The position numbers and the translations under genes were made by a program. Positions 1 through 9,520 of a DNA stretch of 61,589 nucleotides are shown here, piece by piece. How positions within the stretch are numbered: position 1 is the first letter of the stretch; each line of letters starts with the position of its first letter. The stretch is from Lachnospira sp. (GTDB lineage Bacteria > Bacillota > Clostridia > Lachnospirales > Lachnospiraceae), in contig SVDX01000015.1 in NCBI GenBank assembly GCA_015057605.1, forward strand, positions 1 through 61,589. The letters run 5' to 3'. The notes below the pieces were generated by a model. The model saw only the letters and a list, made by a program, of their open reading frames with translations. It was not told the origin of the DNA and ran no database searches.

Positions 1-106
1 ACGCAGGAACACCATTTTTATTAGCAACTATCAGTTCCTTTTCTTCTTTGCAGGTATTTACAATACCTGTGGTATTTTTCAAATTTGCTAATGGTATAAA
101 TTTCAT
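1..106 (-). CDS. Phd/YefM-type antitoxin, N-terminal part only (runs off left edge)
   Basis: Thirty-five codons are visible from an ATG at 104-106 with a good AGGAGG site just upstream (rc of 115-120). The start MKFIPLANLKN followed by a CKEEKELIVANKNG stretch matches the N-terminal pattern of Phd/YefM antitoxins: a short beta strand with a polar helix, then the 'K-E-x-I-x-x-x-K-N-G' strand-turn. Such proteins bind their own promoter and neutralise a RelE/Doc-type toxin encoded next to them. The toxin would lie beyond the left edge, so the pair cannot be confirmed. It lies downstream of the spoIVB terminator in its own transcription unit. The family call rests on a short stretch and is moderately sure. 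Confidence 0.6.
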   Translation of the reverse strand, partial: MKFIPLANLKNTTGIVNTCKEEKELIVANKNGVPA

Positions 107-140
107 AAACAAAATCCTCCTAATATATTAAAATATAAAT

Positions 141-174
141 AAAGCAGACAAATATTTTTGTATCTGTCTGCTTT
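141..174 (-). terminator. Intrinsic terminator after spoIVB
   Basis: A perfect 10-bp inverted repeat (AAAGCAGACA / TGTCTGCTTT, 14-nt loop) lies 12 bases past the spoIVB stop and is followed on the minus strand by an AT-rich, T-rich stretch. It separates spoIVB from the antitoxin gene. Confidence 0.75.
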
Positions 175-185
175 CAATCTATTAT

Positions 186-1427
186 TTAGTTATCATGCTC
201 CAGCATGTTTTCAATAAAAATCGCATATCCTTTTGTGGGATCATTTACCAAAACATGTGTTACTGCACCGATAATTCGCCCATTTTGAATCACAGGACTG
301 CCCGACATCCCTTGTACTATACCATTTGTTATTTTCAACAATTCTGAATCTGTAACCTTAAATTCTATTCCTTTGTTTGAGTTAGTAGCATTTAAGTCTA
401 CCCTTGTTATTTCAATTTTATAGTCTTTTGGCTCACCGCTTACATAGCTTCTTATAAATGCTTCTCCAATTTCAATTTCTGAACAGTATGCAACATCTGC
501 TACTATTGGATTTTCTATTTTTTCAATAGCTTCAAACTTGCCAAATATACCACTGTCTGAATTCTCATATATGCTTCCAAGCAAATATTTATTGTTATAG
601 TTGATTATACCTACAAATTCACCTGGTTTTGATTCTTTACCAGGAATAATTGTCATTATTTTTGTTTCATAAAGCTTGCCTGAAGAAATTTCAATTAATC
701 GACCTGTATCAATATCTCCAATCCCATGGCCTAATGAGCCGAATTCACCATTAGGTTTAATATAAGTAATGGTTCCAACACCTTGTGTATCATCTCTTAT
801 CCATAATCCAAGCTTATAACTTTTATCGGTGGAAAGTACTGCATTTGTTTTAACTTCAATTATTTCACCATTTCTTCTGATTTTTAGTATAGCATCTGCG
901 TCCTTATGTTCATTTACTAATTGCAATAATTGTTCCTTTGATTCAAGCTTTTTCCCATTAAATTCTAATATATAATCACCAGCATAAACTTTATCCTTGC
1001 ATGGCGAGATTTGATTGCCAAGATAATCTGTAACCTTTGTTGTCTGCGCCACCATAACGCCATCATATTTTACATATATTCCGATAGGGAATCCGCCAAG
1101 TAATACCTGTTGCTTTTCGACAACATTTACATTAACGGTTTTTATTGTGTAAAGACCAAATAGCTTTATATCAAATGCATATGAGCCATTTGATCCCGCT
1201 TTTATTTTTAACGGCTGTGTTAAATCAATAGGGACCTGACTGTCATTGTAGACTGCACTACCCAAAACTGGCAAATTAAAGTCATACTCGTTTTCTTTAT
1301 TTTCTTCAATATAAATATTGTTTGGAATACTACTTTTGCAATATGAAATTGTATATGTCATTAGTCCTGTAATACCAAGAAAGTATATAAGCAAAACTAA
1401 TATTTTCATTTTTTTATATGTGCTCAC
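186..1427 (-). CDS. spoIVB: SpoIVB peptidase (S55 family)
   Basis: Forespore-made serine protease that in spore formers cleaves SpoIVFA and so triggers pro-sigma-K processing in the mother cell. The 413-residue product starts with GTG behind a near-perfect AAGGGGTGAT site. It has an N-terminal membrane/signal segment (about 8-28), a PDZ domain (about 108-200) and the S55 peptidase domain. Catalytic His is seen in GSLGHGIGD (H234) and catalytic Ser in GMSGSP (about S375), followed by the conserved IGAVTHVLVNDPTKGY end. Length is normal. It follows recN after a terminator, the usual Firmicutes order, but spo0A, which normally comes next, is not found before the left edge. Confidence 0.95.
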   Translation of the reverse strand: MSTYKKMKILVLLIYFLGITGLMTYTISYCKSSIPNNIYIEENKENEYDFNLPVLGSAVYNDSQVPIDLTQPLKIKAGSNGSYAFDIKLFGLYTIKTVNVNVVEKQQVLLGGFPIGIYVKYDGVMVAQTTKVTDYLGNQISPCKDKVYAGDYILEFNGKKLESKEQLLQLVNEHKDADAILKIRRNGEIIEVKTNAVLSTDKSYKLGLWIRDDTQGVGTITYIKPNGEFGSLGHGIGDIDTGRLIEISSGKLYETKIMTIIPGKESKPGEFVGIINYNNKYLLGSIYENSDSGIFGKFEAIEKIENPIVADVAYCSEIEIGEAFIRSYVSGEPKDYKIEITRVDLNATNSNKGIEFKVTDSELLKITNGIVQGMSGSPVIQNGRIIGAVTHVLVNDPTKGYAIFIENMLEHDN

Positions 1428-1459
1428 CCTATCACCCCTTTTAATTATTGTAACAAAAA

Positions 1460-1488
1460 AATAAGAGAGTATTCTCTACTCTCTTATT
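1460..1488 (-). terminator. Intrinsic terminator after recN
   Basis: Perfect 12-bp stem (AATAAGAGAGTA / TACTCTCTTATT, 5-nt loop) directly after the recN stop, followed on the minus strand by a run of seven T. It ends the nusB-recN transcription unit ahead of spoIVB. Confidence 0.9.
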
Positions 1489-1493
1489 ATGTA

Positions 1494-3179
1494 CTAATTG
1501 TTCTTAGTCTGCTCTGCCAATTCTTTCATTTCTTTTGCACTCGCAAGCGTAGCATCCGTTATCTTAGCTCCGCCAATCAAACGTGCAAGCTCATTTACAA
1601 TATTTTCATTCTTAAGTGCATATATATCAGTAACTGTTTTATTATCTAAAACCTGCTTTTCAATGAGGAAATGCTCATCTGCCATAGCAGCTATTTGTGG
1701 TAAATGTGTTATACATATTACTTGATGTTTCTTTGCTATAAGATTGATTTTTTCTGAAACCATTTGAGCCGTTCTACCGCTTATACCTGTATCAATTTCA
1801 TCAAATATCAACGTATCTGTTTCATCCTTATCAGCTATTACTGATTTAATTGCAAGCATAATTCTCGAAATTTCACCACCAGAAGCAATCTTTGATAATG
1901 GTTTTTTTGCTTCGCCTGGATTTGTAGAAATAACAAATCTAACAATATCATAACCATTTGCAGTGTATTTATCATTTTTTTCAAATTCCAAATCAAATTC
2001 TACGCTTAAGAAATTAAGCTCAACCAATGCTTCTTTAATTGATTTTGATAAAACCAATGCGACTTCTTTTCTTTGCTTTGAAAGCTTGCCACATAAATCC
2101 TCTAATCTATTTTCAAGCTCAAGCTTCTTTTGATTTAGTGCTTGCTTTAATTCATCATAATTGTTAAGCTTTTCATACTTTTCTTCACATTTTTGCTTGT
2201 ATAGCAATATCTCTTCAATGCTTTGACCATACTTTGCTTTTAAACCGTTGATAAGATTTATTCTGTCTTTTATTATTGCAAAATGCTCTTCATCTAAATC
2301 CATTTTTGACAAATAATCTGCTATATCGTTGCCGGCATCATTTAATATAGCCTCAGCATCATTTAATTGGCTTAATATATTTTGAAGTCTTTCATCAAAT
2401 TCTATAACTGAATTAATGCTTTTAATTGCATTTCCAACTGCTTCAATTGCAGATGACCCTCTATAATCAGCAATACTTTGCTGTGCCGATGCCACACCTG
2501 ATACAATTCGCTTAGAATTGCTAAGTAGCTTATATTCTGATTCAAGCTCAACATCTTCATCCTTAAGTAATGCCGCTTCTTCAATTTCGTTAATTTCAAA
2601 TTTTAAAAATGAAATTTCCTTCGCCATGTCCTTTTCATCTAAAGACATATCGTTAAGTTCAGATAAAAGCTTTGTATATTCCTGATATACCATCTTTATC
2701 TCCTGCTTTAATGATAAAATATCATCCTTTGCATATTTATCTAATATTTCAATATGCTTTGCTTCATTTAACAAGGACTGATGCTCATGTTGTCCATGTA
2801 TATCTATAAGCAGGGCTGTTATCTTTTTAAGTTGCGTGTTAGTTATATTTTCGCCATTTATCTTAGTTACGGTTCTTCCATCCATAAGCTTTCTTGTAAT
2901 GAAAAGCTGACCTTCTTCAAGGTCTGTGATTCCCATTTCTTTAAGTACTTCAAGCTTATCCTTATCTTCAATTAAAAACTCTAATTCTACTAACGCATAA
3001 TCGGCGCCATTGCGGATTATATCCGTATTAACCTTAGCACCAAGTGCAATATTAATAGAGCCGATAATAATAGATTTACCTGCACCGGTTTCACCTGTTA
3101 GAACATTAAATCCATTTTTAAAGTTAACGTCTATCTCTTCAATTAAAGCTAAATTTTTAACATGTAAATTAATTAGCAT
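1494..3179 (-). CDS. recN: DNA repair protein RecN
   Basis: SMC-like ATPase acting at double-strand breaks before RecA-dependent recombination; cytoplasmic. The 561-residue product shows a Walker A motif GETGAGKS at residues 29-36, a central coiled-coil region rich in Glu, Lys and Leu, the ABC signature around SKIASGGEISR, and a Walker B-like TDTLIFDEIDTGISG followed by a conserved HQVICITHLPQIAA switch region. Length is that of the family. The ATG start has an AGGGAGAT site. It follows argR at 43 bases in the same orientation, as in many Firmicutes. Confidence 0.97.
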   Translation of the reverse strand: MLINLHVKNLALIEEIDVNFKNGFNVLTGETGAGKSIIIGSINIALGAKVNTDIIRNGADYALVELEFLIEDKDKLEVLKEMGITDLEEGQLFITRKLMDGRTVTKINGENITNTQLKKITALLIDIHGQHEHQSLLNEAKHIEILDKYAKDDILSLKQEIKMVYQEYTKLLSELNDMSLDEKDMAKEISFLKFEINEIEEAALLKDEDVELESEYKLLSNSKRIVSGVASAQQSIADYRGSSAIEAVGNAIKSINSVIEFDERLQNILSQLNDAEAILNDAGNDIADYLSKMDLDEEHFAIIKDRINLINGLKAKYGQSIEEILLYKQKCEEKYEKLNNYDELKQALNQKKLELENRLEDLCGKLSKQRKEVALVLSKSIKEALVELNFLSVEFDLEFEKNDKYTANGYDIVRFVISTNPGEAKKPLSKIASGGEISRIMLAIKSVIADKDETDTLIFDEIDTGISGRTAQMVSEKINLIAKKHQVICITHLPQIAAMADEHFLIEKQVLDNKTVTDIYALKNENIVNELARLIGGAKITDATLASAKEMKELAEQTKNN

Positions 3180-3222
3180 AAATATCTCCCTTCCTATGTC
3201 TTTGCATAAGGGACTTTCGAAA

Positions 3223-3675
3223 TTACTCTTTTATTAGTTTACGAATTTTATTCATAAGATTAACTGTGTCATCAACGGTTCTTACTGCACACATGATTGT
3301 ATCATCTCCGGCTATACAGCCTACAATTTCCTGCCATTGCATTGCATCAAGTGCTGTTGCAACAGCCATTGCCATACCAGAAACAGTCTTTATTACAAGA
3401 ATATTTTGAGCCATGTCCATACTCACATAACCATCTCTTAATACTCTTATGTATTTTTCATTTAAAAGGGCTTCTGCTTTTTGCAAAAATGCGTATTTTT
3501 GCTTGCCATTTGGCAATAAAACTTTCGAAAGCTTAAGCTCCTTAATATCTCTTGATACTGTTGCCTGAGTTGTATTAAAACCAGCTTCATTTAGTTTAAA
3601 TGCTAATTCTTCCTGTGTATCAATTTCATATGTATTGATTAACTCAATTATCTTAGCTTGTCTTGTATTCTTCAT
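3223..3675 (-). CDS. argR: Arginine repressor ArgR/AhrC
   Basis: Hexameric arginine-responsive transcription factor that represses arginine biosynthesis and activates catabolism. The 150-residue product has the N-terminal winged helix (residues 1-70, with the TQATVSRDIKEL recognition helix) and the C-terminal arginine-binding/oligomerisation domain carrying the conserved GCIAGDDTIMCAVRT motif. It sits between nadK (9 bases upstream) and recN, the standard place in this operon. No arginine biosynthesis gene lies in the window, so its targets are elsewhere. Confidence 0.96.
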   Translation of the reverse strand: MKNTRQAKIIELINTYEIDTQEELAFKLNEAGFNTTQATVSRDIKELKLSKVLLPNGKQKYAFLQKAEALLNEKYIRVLRDGYVSMDMAQNILVIKTVSGMAMAVATALDAMQWQEIVGCIAGDDTIMCAVRTVDDTVNLMNKIRKLIKE

Positions 3676-3684
3676 ATTTTACCC

Positions 3685-4545
3685 CTAACTGTCTGCCATT
3701 TTCTTTCTAATAACCTGTAAGAAGCTTATTTTATTAGTTTTAATAAGCATAGTTCTTTCTTTCGCCTTAGTTATAACTATCTTATCACCTGTCATTAATG
3801 GAACATGCTGTTCACCATCAAACGAAGCCACTCTTTCTTGATAGATACCTTTGTTAGCTGTCATCACAAGCTCAATTCTATCATTCTCCGCAAGAATTAT
3901 ACTTCTTTTATTTAAAGTATGTGGACAAACCGGTGTAATAAGCATCATTGATGCATTTGGCTGAACAATCGGTCCTCCGGCTGATAAGCTGTATGCTGTT
4001 GAACCAGTTGCCGTAGCTACAATCAGACCATCTGCTGAATATGAATTAAGATATTCATCATTAACAAATATATCAAAATCAATTACTCTTAACATACCCG
4101 TTCTATTTATAACGATATCGTTTAATGCAATATTTTCATATATAAGGTTCCCGTCTCTATATGCCTTACCATTCAACATCATACGTGTATCTATTTCGTA
4201 TTTATCCTCAATCACTAAATCGAGTGCAGGATACACTGATGTTTTTTCGATATCTGTTAAGAATCCTAAGGTTCCTATATTTACACCCAATATTGGTATC
4301 TCTCTTTTACACAAATCTCTTGATGCCTGAATAATTGTACCATCACCACCAAGTACTATGGCACATTCCACTTCATTTGGAATATAATCAGGGTTTGTAT
4401 ATCTATATCCTGATGCCTTTGCATCTACGCCCTCCGGCTGACGATAGCATACACAGCCTTTATTTTCAAGATATTCAATTATCTCGTTAGTAAATTCAAA
4501 TTTTGGATCTTTTGCAGTATTTGTAATAACAAAAAATTTATTCAT
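3685..4545 (-). CDS. nadK: NAD kinase
   Basis: Phosphorylates NAD to NADP with ATP; cytoplasmic and normally essential. The 286-residue product contains the signature GGDGT at 66-70 and the second conserved block around ATATGSTAYSLSAGGPIV. Length is typical of the bacterial family. The gene lies between tlyA and argR in one run with short gaps, so it is probably co-transcribed from nusB to recN. Confidence 0.96.
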   Translation of the reverse strand: MNKFFVITNTAKDPKFEFTNEIIEYLENKGCVCYRQPEGVDAKASGYRYTNPDYIPNEVECAIVLGGDGTIIQASRDLCKREIPILGVNIGTLGFLTDIEKTSVYPALDLVIEDKYEIDTRMMLNGKAYRDGNLIYENIALNDIVINRTGMLRVIDFDIFVNDEYLNSYSADGLIVATATGSTAYSLSAGGPIVQPNASMMLITPVCPHTLNKRSIILAENDRIELVMTANKGIYQERVASFDGEQHVPLMTGDKIVITKAKERTMLIKTNKISFLQVIRKKMADS

Positions 4546-4583
4546 AACCTGCCAAACTCCTTTCTTAAATAAGAGTATTTAAA

Positions 4584-5372
4584 TTACAAGCTTAAATGTG
4601 ACGCATTTACAAGCTTTTTAATATCATAAATACCATCACTCTCACTCTTAGTTAGATGTACAAGATACTCTATATTACCTTCTGGTCCTTTAATAGGTGA
4701 ATAATCAAGCATTTTTATGTTAAAGCCTATACTTTTGGCAAATTCAATTACCTGTGTTATAACCTCAATATGCACTGTCTTGTCCTTTACAACACCTTTT
4801 TTACCTACATTTGCCTTACCAGCTTCAAATTGTGGTTTTATAAGCGCAACCACTTCTCCAGTCTTGGTAAGTAATTCTCTTACTGGCAACAAAACTTTTG
4901 TCAAAGAAATAAATGAGACGTCAATACTTATAAAGTCCATTTTCTCTTTAACATCCTCTGGTGTAAGGTAGCGTATATTGGTCTTTTCCATAGATACCAC
5001 TCGCTCATCCATGACAAGCTTTTCTGCTAACTGACTATGTCCCACATCAACGCAATACACCTTTTTTGCTCCATTTTGTAGCATACAATCTGTAAAGCCT
5101 CCTGTTGATGCCCCAACATCCATACAAATCTTTCCAGCAAGCTTTATATCAAATGCTTCTATTGCTTTTTCAAGCTTTAATCCTCCACGACTAACGTATT
5201 TTAGAATTTCGCCCTTTATCTCAATAAATGCATCCTCATTAATTTGCTCGCTTGCTTTTTTTATGCATACACCATCTGCATATACCTTGCCTTCAACGAT
5301 CAGCGTCTTAGCCTTTTCTCTTGAAGTAGCAAGTCCTTTATTTACAAGAAGTATATCTATTCTTTCTTTCAT
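4584..5372 (-). CDS. tlyA: TlyA-family rRNA (cytidine-2'-O)-methyltransferase
   Basis: S4-domain plus FtsJ-type methyltransferase; TlyA proteins 2'-O-methylate cytidines of 16S and/or 23S rRNA and are often annotated as 'hemolysin'. The 262-residue product has the S4 RNA-binding domain at residues 3-60 and an AdoMet-binding loop DVGASTGGF at 85-93, with the family's conserved KPQFEAG and GPEGN motifs later on. The ATG overlaps the dxs stop (ATGA), showing tight coupling. Which rRNA positions it modifies cannot be told from sequence. Confidence 0.94.
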   Translation of the reverse strand: MKERIDILLVNKGLATSREKAKTLIVEGKVYADGVCIKKASEQINEDAFIEIKGEILKYVSRGGLKLEKAIEAFDIKLAGKICMDVGASTGGFTDCMLQNGAKKVYCVDVGHSQLAEKLVMDERVVSMEKTNIRYLTPEDVKEKMDFISIDVSFISLTKVLLPVRELLTKTGEVVALIKPQFEAGKANVGKKGVVKDKTVHIEVITQVIEFAKSIGFNIKMLDYSPIKGPEGNIEYLVHLTKSESDGIYDIKKLVNASHLSL

Positions 5373-7237
5373 TTTTCTACTCTTTCATATGCAGTCATTA
5401 TTTTATCAAATATAGCATCTGTATCTATGCCATATTTTTTGCGCAACTGCTCTACATTTCCATGTACAACAAATGAATCTGGTAATGCAACATTTAATAC
5501 ATCACATGTAAATGCTTTATCGTTAACATACTGCATAACTGCTTGTCCATAGCCTGAAGTGACAACATTTTCTTCAATTGTAACAATAAGCTTATGACTA
5601 TTTTGTAATTCATCAATAAGACTTGTATCTATTGGCTTTACAAAACGTGCATCTGCTAATGTTGCGTTTATTCCTTTAGTTTTAAGCATCTCTAATACCT
5701 TATAAGCGGTATCAAGCATATTTCCAACGGATAAAATTGCTATATCTCTGCCATTTTCAAGGATTGGCGACTTGGCGTACTCATAAGTGCCTGCCATATT
5801 AACCGCATCGCTTACTTCTCCTCTTGGATATCTTATTGCGATTGGTCCATTATAGTCTGCTGCAAATTCCATAGCTTTTTCAAGCTCTTCGCCACCAGAT
5901 GGTGAAAGTATACACATATTTGGAATAGTTGATAGATACGAAATATCAAATATACCCTGATGTGTTTCGCCATCAGCACCCACTATACCAGAACGGTCAA
6001 TAGCAAATACAATCGGCAACTTTTGTATACAAACATCATGAATAATCTGATCATATGCTCTTTGTAAAAATGACGAATAAATCGCCACTACAGGCTTTAA
6101 TCCGCCTACTGCAAGCCCTGCCGCAAATGTAACCGCATGTTCTTCTGCGATTCCTACATCAAAATATCTTTCAGGGAATTCTTTTTCGAAACGCTTAAGT
6201 CCTGTGCCATCAGGCATAGCCGCTGTAATTCCAACTATATTACTATTAAGTCTCGCTAATTCACATAGCTTATTAGAAAAAATCTCTGTATATGTCTTCT
6301 TAGTTCTTTGCTTTAAGGATTTACCTGTTTCAACATCAAAGGCATCAATACCGTGAAATCTAGCTGGATATTTTTGAGCATATTTATAGCCTCTACCCTT
6401 TTCTGTAAGCACATGTACGATTACTGGTTGTTTAAACTTCTTCGCTACATTAAATGCTTTTATGAGTTTAGGTACATCATGTCCATCAAATGGTCCCATA
6501 TAGGTAATACCCATATTTTCGTATACCATACCCGGAATAACCATTTGCTTAATACTATCCTTTGTCTTTTTTATTTGATTTACAATCTTATCACCGTATA
6601 CAGGAATCTTGGAAAGCCCTTTGCTTACACCTTCCTTTAATTCCGAATAACCCTCTGTTGAACGTATGTTATTAAGAATTGTAGTGATTCCACCAACATT
6701 TTCAGAAATTGACATTTTGTTGTCATTGATAACAATTATAAAATTCGATTCATTTTTTGCTGCATTATTAACAGCTTCATACACCATACCACCAGTAAGT
6801 GCACCATCACCTATAATTGAAACGATATAATTTTTCTGGCCTTTTATATCTCTTGCTGCACACATACCAAGCCCAACCGAAAGTGAAGTTGAACTATGTC
6901 CTGTATCAAACGCATCATATTCGCTTTCATTTCGTTTTGGAAAACCGCTCATACCCTCAAATTTTCTAAGTGTAGCAAATTCGTCTTTTCTACCTGTCAA
7001 AATCTTGTGAATATAGCTTTGATGTCCAACATCAAATATAAGCTTATCATTTGGCAAATCAAATGCTAAATGTAATGCCATTGTAAGCTCTACTACGCCT
7101 AAATTAGAAGCTAAATGTCCACCTGTTTTACTTACTGACTCAACTAAAAATTGTCTTATTTCTGCAGCAAGATCCTGATAGTCTTCTTTATTCAATTTTT
7201 TAATATCATTAGGATTATTAATTCTATCAAGAAGCAT
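5369..7237 (-). CDS. dxs: 1-deoxy-D-xylulose-5-phosphate synthase
   Basis: First enzyme of the MEP isoprenoid pathway: pyruvate plus glyceraldehyde 3-phosphate gives DXP and CO2, with thiamine diphosphate. The 622-residue product has the ThDP motif GDGALTGG (143-150) ending at NDN (171-173), DTGHSSTS in the first domain, and the transketolase central domain with GIAEEHAVTFAAG and RSGIVGADGETHQG. Length is as expected. RBS AAGGAG lies six bases before ATG. Together with ispA next door and ispH at 29.3 kb, the window holds several isoprenoid genes. Confidence 0.97.
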   Translation of the reverse strand: MLLDRINNPNDIKKLNKEDYQDLAAEIRQFLVESVSKTGGHLASNLGVVELTMALHLAFDLPNDKLIFDVGHQSYIHKILTGRKDEFATLRKFEGMSGFPKRNESEYDAFDTGHSSTSLSVGLGMCAARDIKGQKNYIVSIIGDGALTGGMVYEAVNNAAKNESNFIIVINDNKMSISENVGGITTILNNIRSTEGYSELKEGVSKGLSKIPVYGDKIVNQIKKTKDSIKQMVIPGMVYENMGITYMGPFDGHDVPKLIKAFNVAKKFKQPVIVHVLTEKGRGYKYAQKYPARFHGIDAFDVETGKSLKQRTKKTYTEIFSNKLCELARLNSNIVGITAAMPDGTGLKRFEKEFPERYFDVGIAEEHAVTFAAGLAVGGLKPVVAIYSSFLQRAYDQIIHDVCIQKLPIVFAIDRSGIVGADGETHQGIFDISYLSTIPNMCILSPSGGEELEKAMEFAADYNGPIAIRYPRGEVSDAVNMAGTYEYAKSPILENGRDIAILSVGNMLDTAYKVLEMLKTKGINATLADARFVKPIDTSLIDELQNSHKLIVTIEENVVTSGYGQAVMQYVNDKAFTCDVLNVALPDSFVVHGNVEQLRKKYGIDTDAIFDKIMTAYERVEK

Positions 7238-7247
7238 TGCTTTCTCC

Positions 7248-8126
7248 TTATTTATCTCTATTTATCAAATCTTCAATTAATTTCTTTAAAGTATTGTAAG
7301 CATCTGGCATCTTATCTTTAGCTAAATCCTGTAATTCTGATATAGCTAAATTTGATAACTGTTCTACCTTTTCTTTTGCACTATCCATACCTACTAAGCT
7401 TACATATGTAGTTTTATCATTCTTTTCATCGCTTGCAACAGGCTTACCGATAACTTCTTCATCTCCTATGATATCTAAGATATCATCCTGAATCTGAAAT
7501 GCAAGTCCAACCTTATATGCTATGGCTTCTATGTTCTTAACCTCTGTATCATTTGCACCAGCCAAAATAGCGCCAACCATCATAGATGCTTCTAAAAGCG
7601 CACATGTCTTTAAGTTGTATATAAAGTTAATTGTTGCCATATCAATTGACTTGCCACTGTTAATTACATCAACTACCTGACCACCAATCATACCGTATAC
7701 ACCTGCTTTTGTGGCCATAACTTTCATAGCCTCTATTACGCGATGCTTGTTATCTGTAAGATCATATGACTTTAACATAATTTCAAATGCATAATTAAGC
7801 AATGCATCTCCTGCTAAAGTACCTGTTGCATGTCCATATTGATACCATGTTGTAGGCTTGTTTCTACGGAACATATCATTGTCCATCTCTGGCAAATCAT
7901 CGTGAACTAATGAATATGTGTGTATCATCTCTATAGCAACCATAAATGGCTCAATAATCTTTTCATTACCGCCAAACAGTCTGTATGATTCATACATAAG
8001 AATTGGTCTTATACGCTTACCACCTGCTAACATACTATAATTCATAGCAGAAAAAATAGTTTCCTGAAGGCCTATTTCCTCTGGTAAATATTCTTTAATT
8101 ATATTATTAACACTTTCTCTATTCAT
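7248..8126 (-). CDS. ispA: Polyprenyl synthetase (farnesyl/geranyl diphosphate synthase)
   Basis: Condenses isopentenyl diphosphate with allylic diphosphates to make the C15 precursor of undecaprenyl and other prenyl chains. Both aspartate-rich motifs are present: DDLPEMD (first) and FQIQDDILD (second). Upstream in-frame ATGs exist (to 8141), but GAGG lies nine bases before the ATG at 8126, giving a 292-residue protein starting MNRESVNN; this start slightly overlaps xseB. Product chain length (C10, C15 or C20) cannot be decided from motifs alone; C15 is usual for this operon position. Confidence 0.93.
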   Translation of the reverse strand: MNRESVNNIIKEYLPEEIGLQETIFSAMNYSMLAGGKRIRPILMYESYRLFGGNEKIIEPFMVAIEMIHTYSLVHDDLPEMDNDMFRRNKPTTWYQYGHATGTLAGDALLNYAFEIMLKSYDLTDNKHRVIEAMKVMATKAGVYGMIGGQVVDVINSGKSIDMATINFIYNLKTCALLEASMMVGAILAGANDTEVKNIEAIAYKVGLAFQIQDDILDIIGDEEVIGKPVASDEKNDKTTYVSLVGMDSAKEKVEQLSNLAISELQDLAKDKMPDAYNTLKKLIEDLINRDK

Positions 8127-8319
8127 TATCATCATCCTCATTTAATATTGTAATTTGCTTTTCAACACCTTGTAGCTGTTCATTACAATATTTAGTAAGC
8201 TTTACACCTTCACTATATAGATTAAAGGCTTCCTCAAGTGAAATCTCACCATCCTCAAGCTTAGTTATTAGTTCCTCTAATTGTTCCATTGCATTTTCAA
8301 GAGTTAATTCAGTTGACAT
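8119..8319 (-). CDS. xseB: Exonuclease VII small subunit
   Basis: Sixty-six residues, all-alpha, with the family pattern 'MEQLEELITKLEDGEISLEEAFNL' region (LEDGEISLEEA core) and LTKYCNEQL. Binds several copies per large subunit XseA to form exonuclease VII, which digests single-stranded DNA from both ends. AAGGAG precedes the ATG. It overlaps the 3' end of xseA and the 5' end of ispA. Confidence 0.95.
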   Translation of the reverse strand: MSTELTLENAMEQLEELITKLEDGEISLEEAFNLYSEGVKLTKYCNEQLQGVEKQITILNEDDDNE

Positions 8320-9520
8320 TATTACTCCTTTTCTTGTCTAAAACATTTGCTTTAAGCATACCATCTTTTAAATAAATATTAAAGCTTTCACCAACATCAA
8401 TCATATCAATGCTCTTAATTGCTTTTTTATCATTATCTTCAATATAAGCATAACCACTTTCTAACTTAGTTAGTGGAGAGGCTCCATGTAGCTTTTGCGC
8501 TAAAACTGCCAATCTATGCTTATCGCGTAAAAATATGCTTTGAATATTCTTATTCAAACGATATCTATATTCGATGATTTTTTGTTTTTTAACCTTTACC
8601 TGTGTAATTGGATTAAGATATTTTAGTTTTGTTTCTATTGATAAAAGTTTAAATTTTTTATCTTCTAATCTATCAAAAATAGCTATATCCAAAGCTTTTT
8701 TATAGCCTGATATCATATCTAAAATATATCTTAAATCATATACCGCAAGCTCTGCAGCCGCTGAAGGTGTTGGTGCTCTTAAATCAGAAACAAAATCTAT
8801 AATAGTATAATCTGTTTCATGACCAACTGCTGATATTATCGGTACCTTACAGGCAAACACTGCTTCTGCAACAATGCGTTCGTTAAATGCCCATAAATCC
8901 TCAATACTACCACCGCCACGACCAACTATCATAACATCTACACCAAAACTTTCAAGTGCATGTATACCATTAACAACTGACTCTGCAGCCGCTTCACCTT
9001 GCACTAATGCAGGATAAAGTATAATCTCAACATACGGATTTCTTCGTTTTGTTATATTAATAATATCCTGAATTGCTGCACCGGTACTTGCTGTAACCAC
9101 ACCGAGCTTTTTAATAAATTTTGGTATTGCTTGCTTGTAAACGGGCGAAAACATTCCCATCTCTTCAAGTTCATTTTTAAGTTGCTCATAGCGCTTGTAC
9201 AAATCGCCTTCGCCGTCAAGAGTAATCTCTTTAGCATACATCTGGTACTTGCCATCACGCTCATATACAGTAATGCTTCCCTTCACAACGATTTGCATAC
9301 CATCGCTTAACTTAAAATTAAGACCACTTCTATTCGTTACAAACATCACCGCTGACATACTTCCTATATCATCCTTGATTGTAAAATAAATGTGGCCTTT
9401 TGTATGATACTTGCAATTAGAAACTTCACCCTTTATACTTACGTTCTTTAGAAGAAAATCCTCATTGAACATATTTTTAATATAGGTATTAATCTGCCCT
9501 ACTGTGTATACACTACTCAT
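8309..9520 (-). CDS. xseA: Exonuclease VII large subunit
   Basis: Catalytic subunit of exonuclease VII. The 403-residue product has the N-terminal OB fold (about 1-100, starting with VYTVGQINTYIK), the conserved catalytic core with TASTGAAIQDI, VGRGGGSIEDLWAFN and SAVGHETDYTI, and a C-terminal coiled coil. Length fits Firmicute XseA. ATG overlaps the nusB stop by eight bases, so translation is likely coupled with nusB and with xseB downstream. Confidence 0.96.
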   Translation of the reverse strand: MSSVYTVGQINTYIKNMFNEDFLLKNVSIKGEVSNCKYHTKGHIYFTIKDDIGSMSAVMFVTNRSGLNFKLSDGMQIVVKGSITVYERDGKYQMYAKEITLDGEGDLYKRYEQLKNELEEMGMFSPVYKQAIPKFIKKLGVVTASTGAAIQDIINITKRRNPYVEIILYPALVQGEAAAESVVNGIHALESFGVDVMIVGRGGGSIEDLWAFNERIVAEAVFACKVPIISAVGHETDYTIIDFVSDLRAPTPSAAAELAVYDLRYILDMISGYKKALDIAIFDRLEDKKFKLLSIETKLKYLNPITQVKVKKQKIIEYRYRLNKNIQSIFLRDKHRLAVLAQKLHGASPLTKLESGYAYIEDNDKKAIKSIDMIDVGESFNIYLKDGMLKANVLDKKRSNNVN

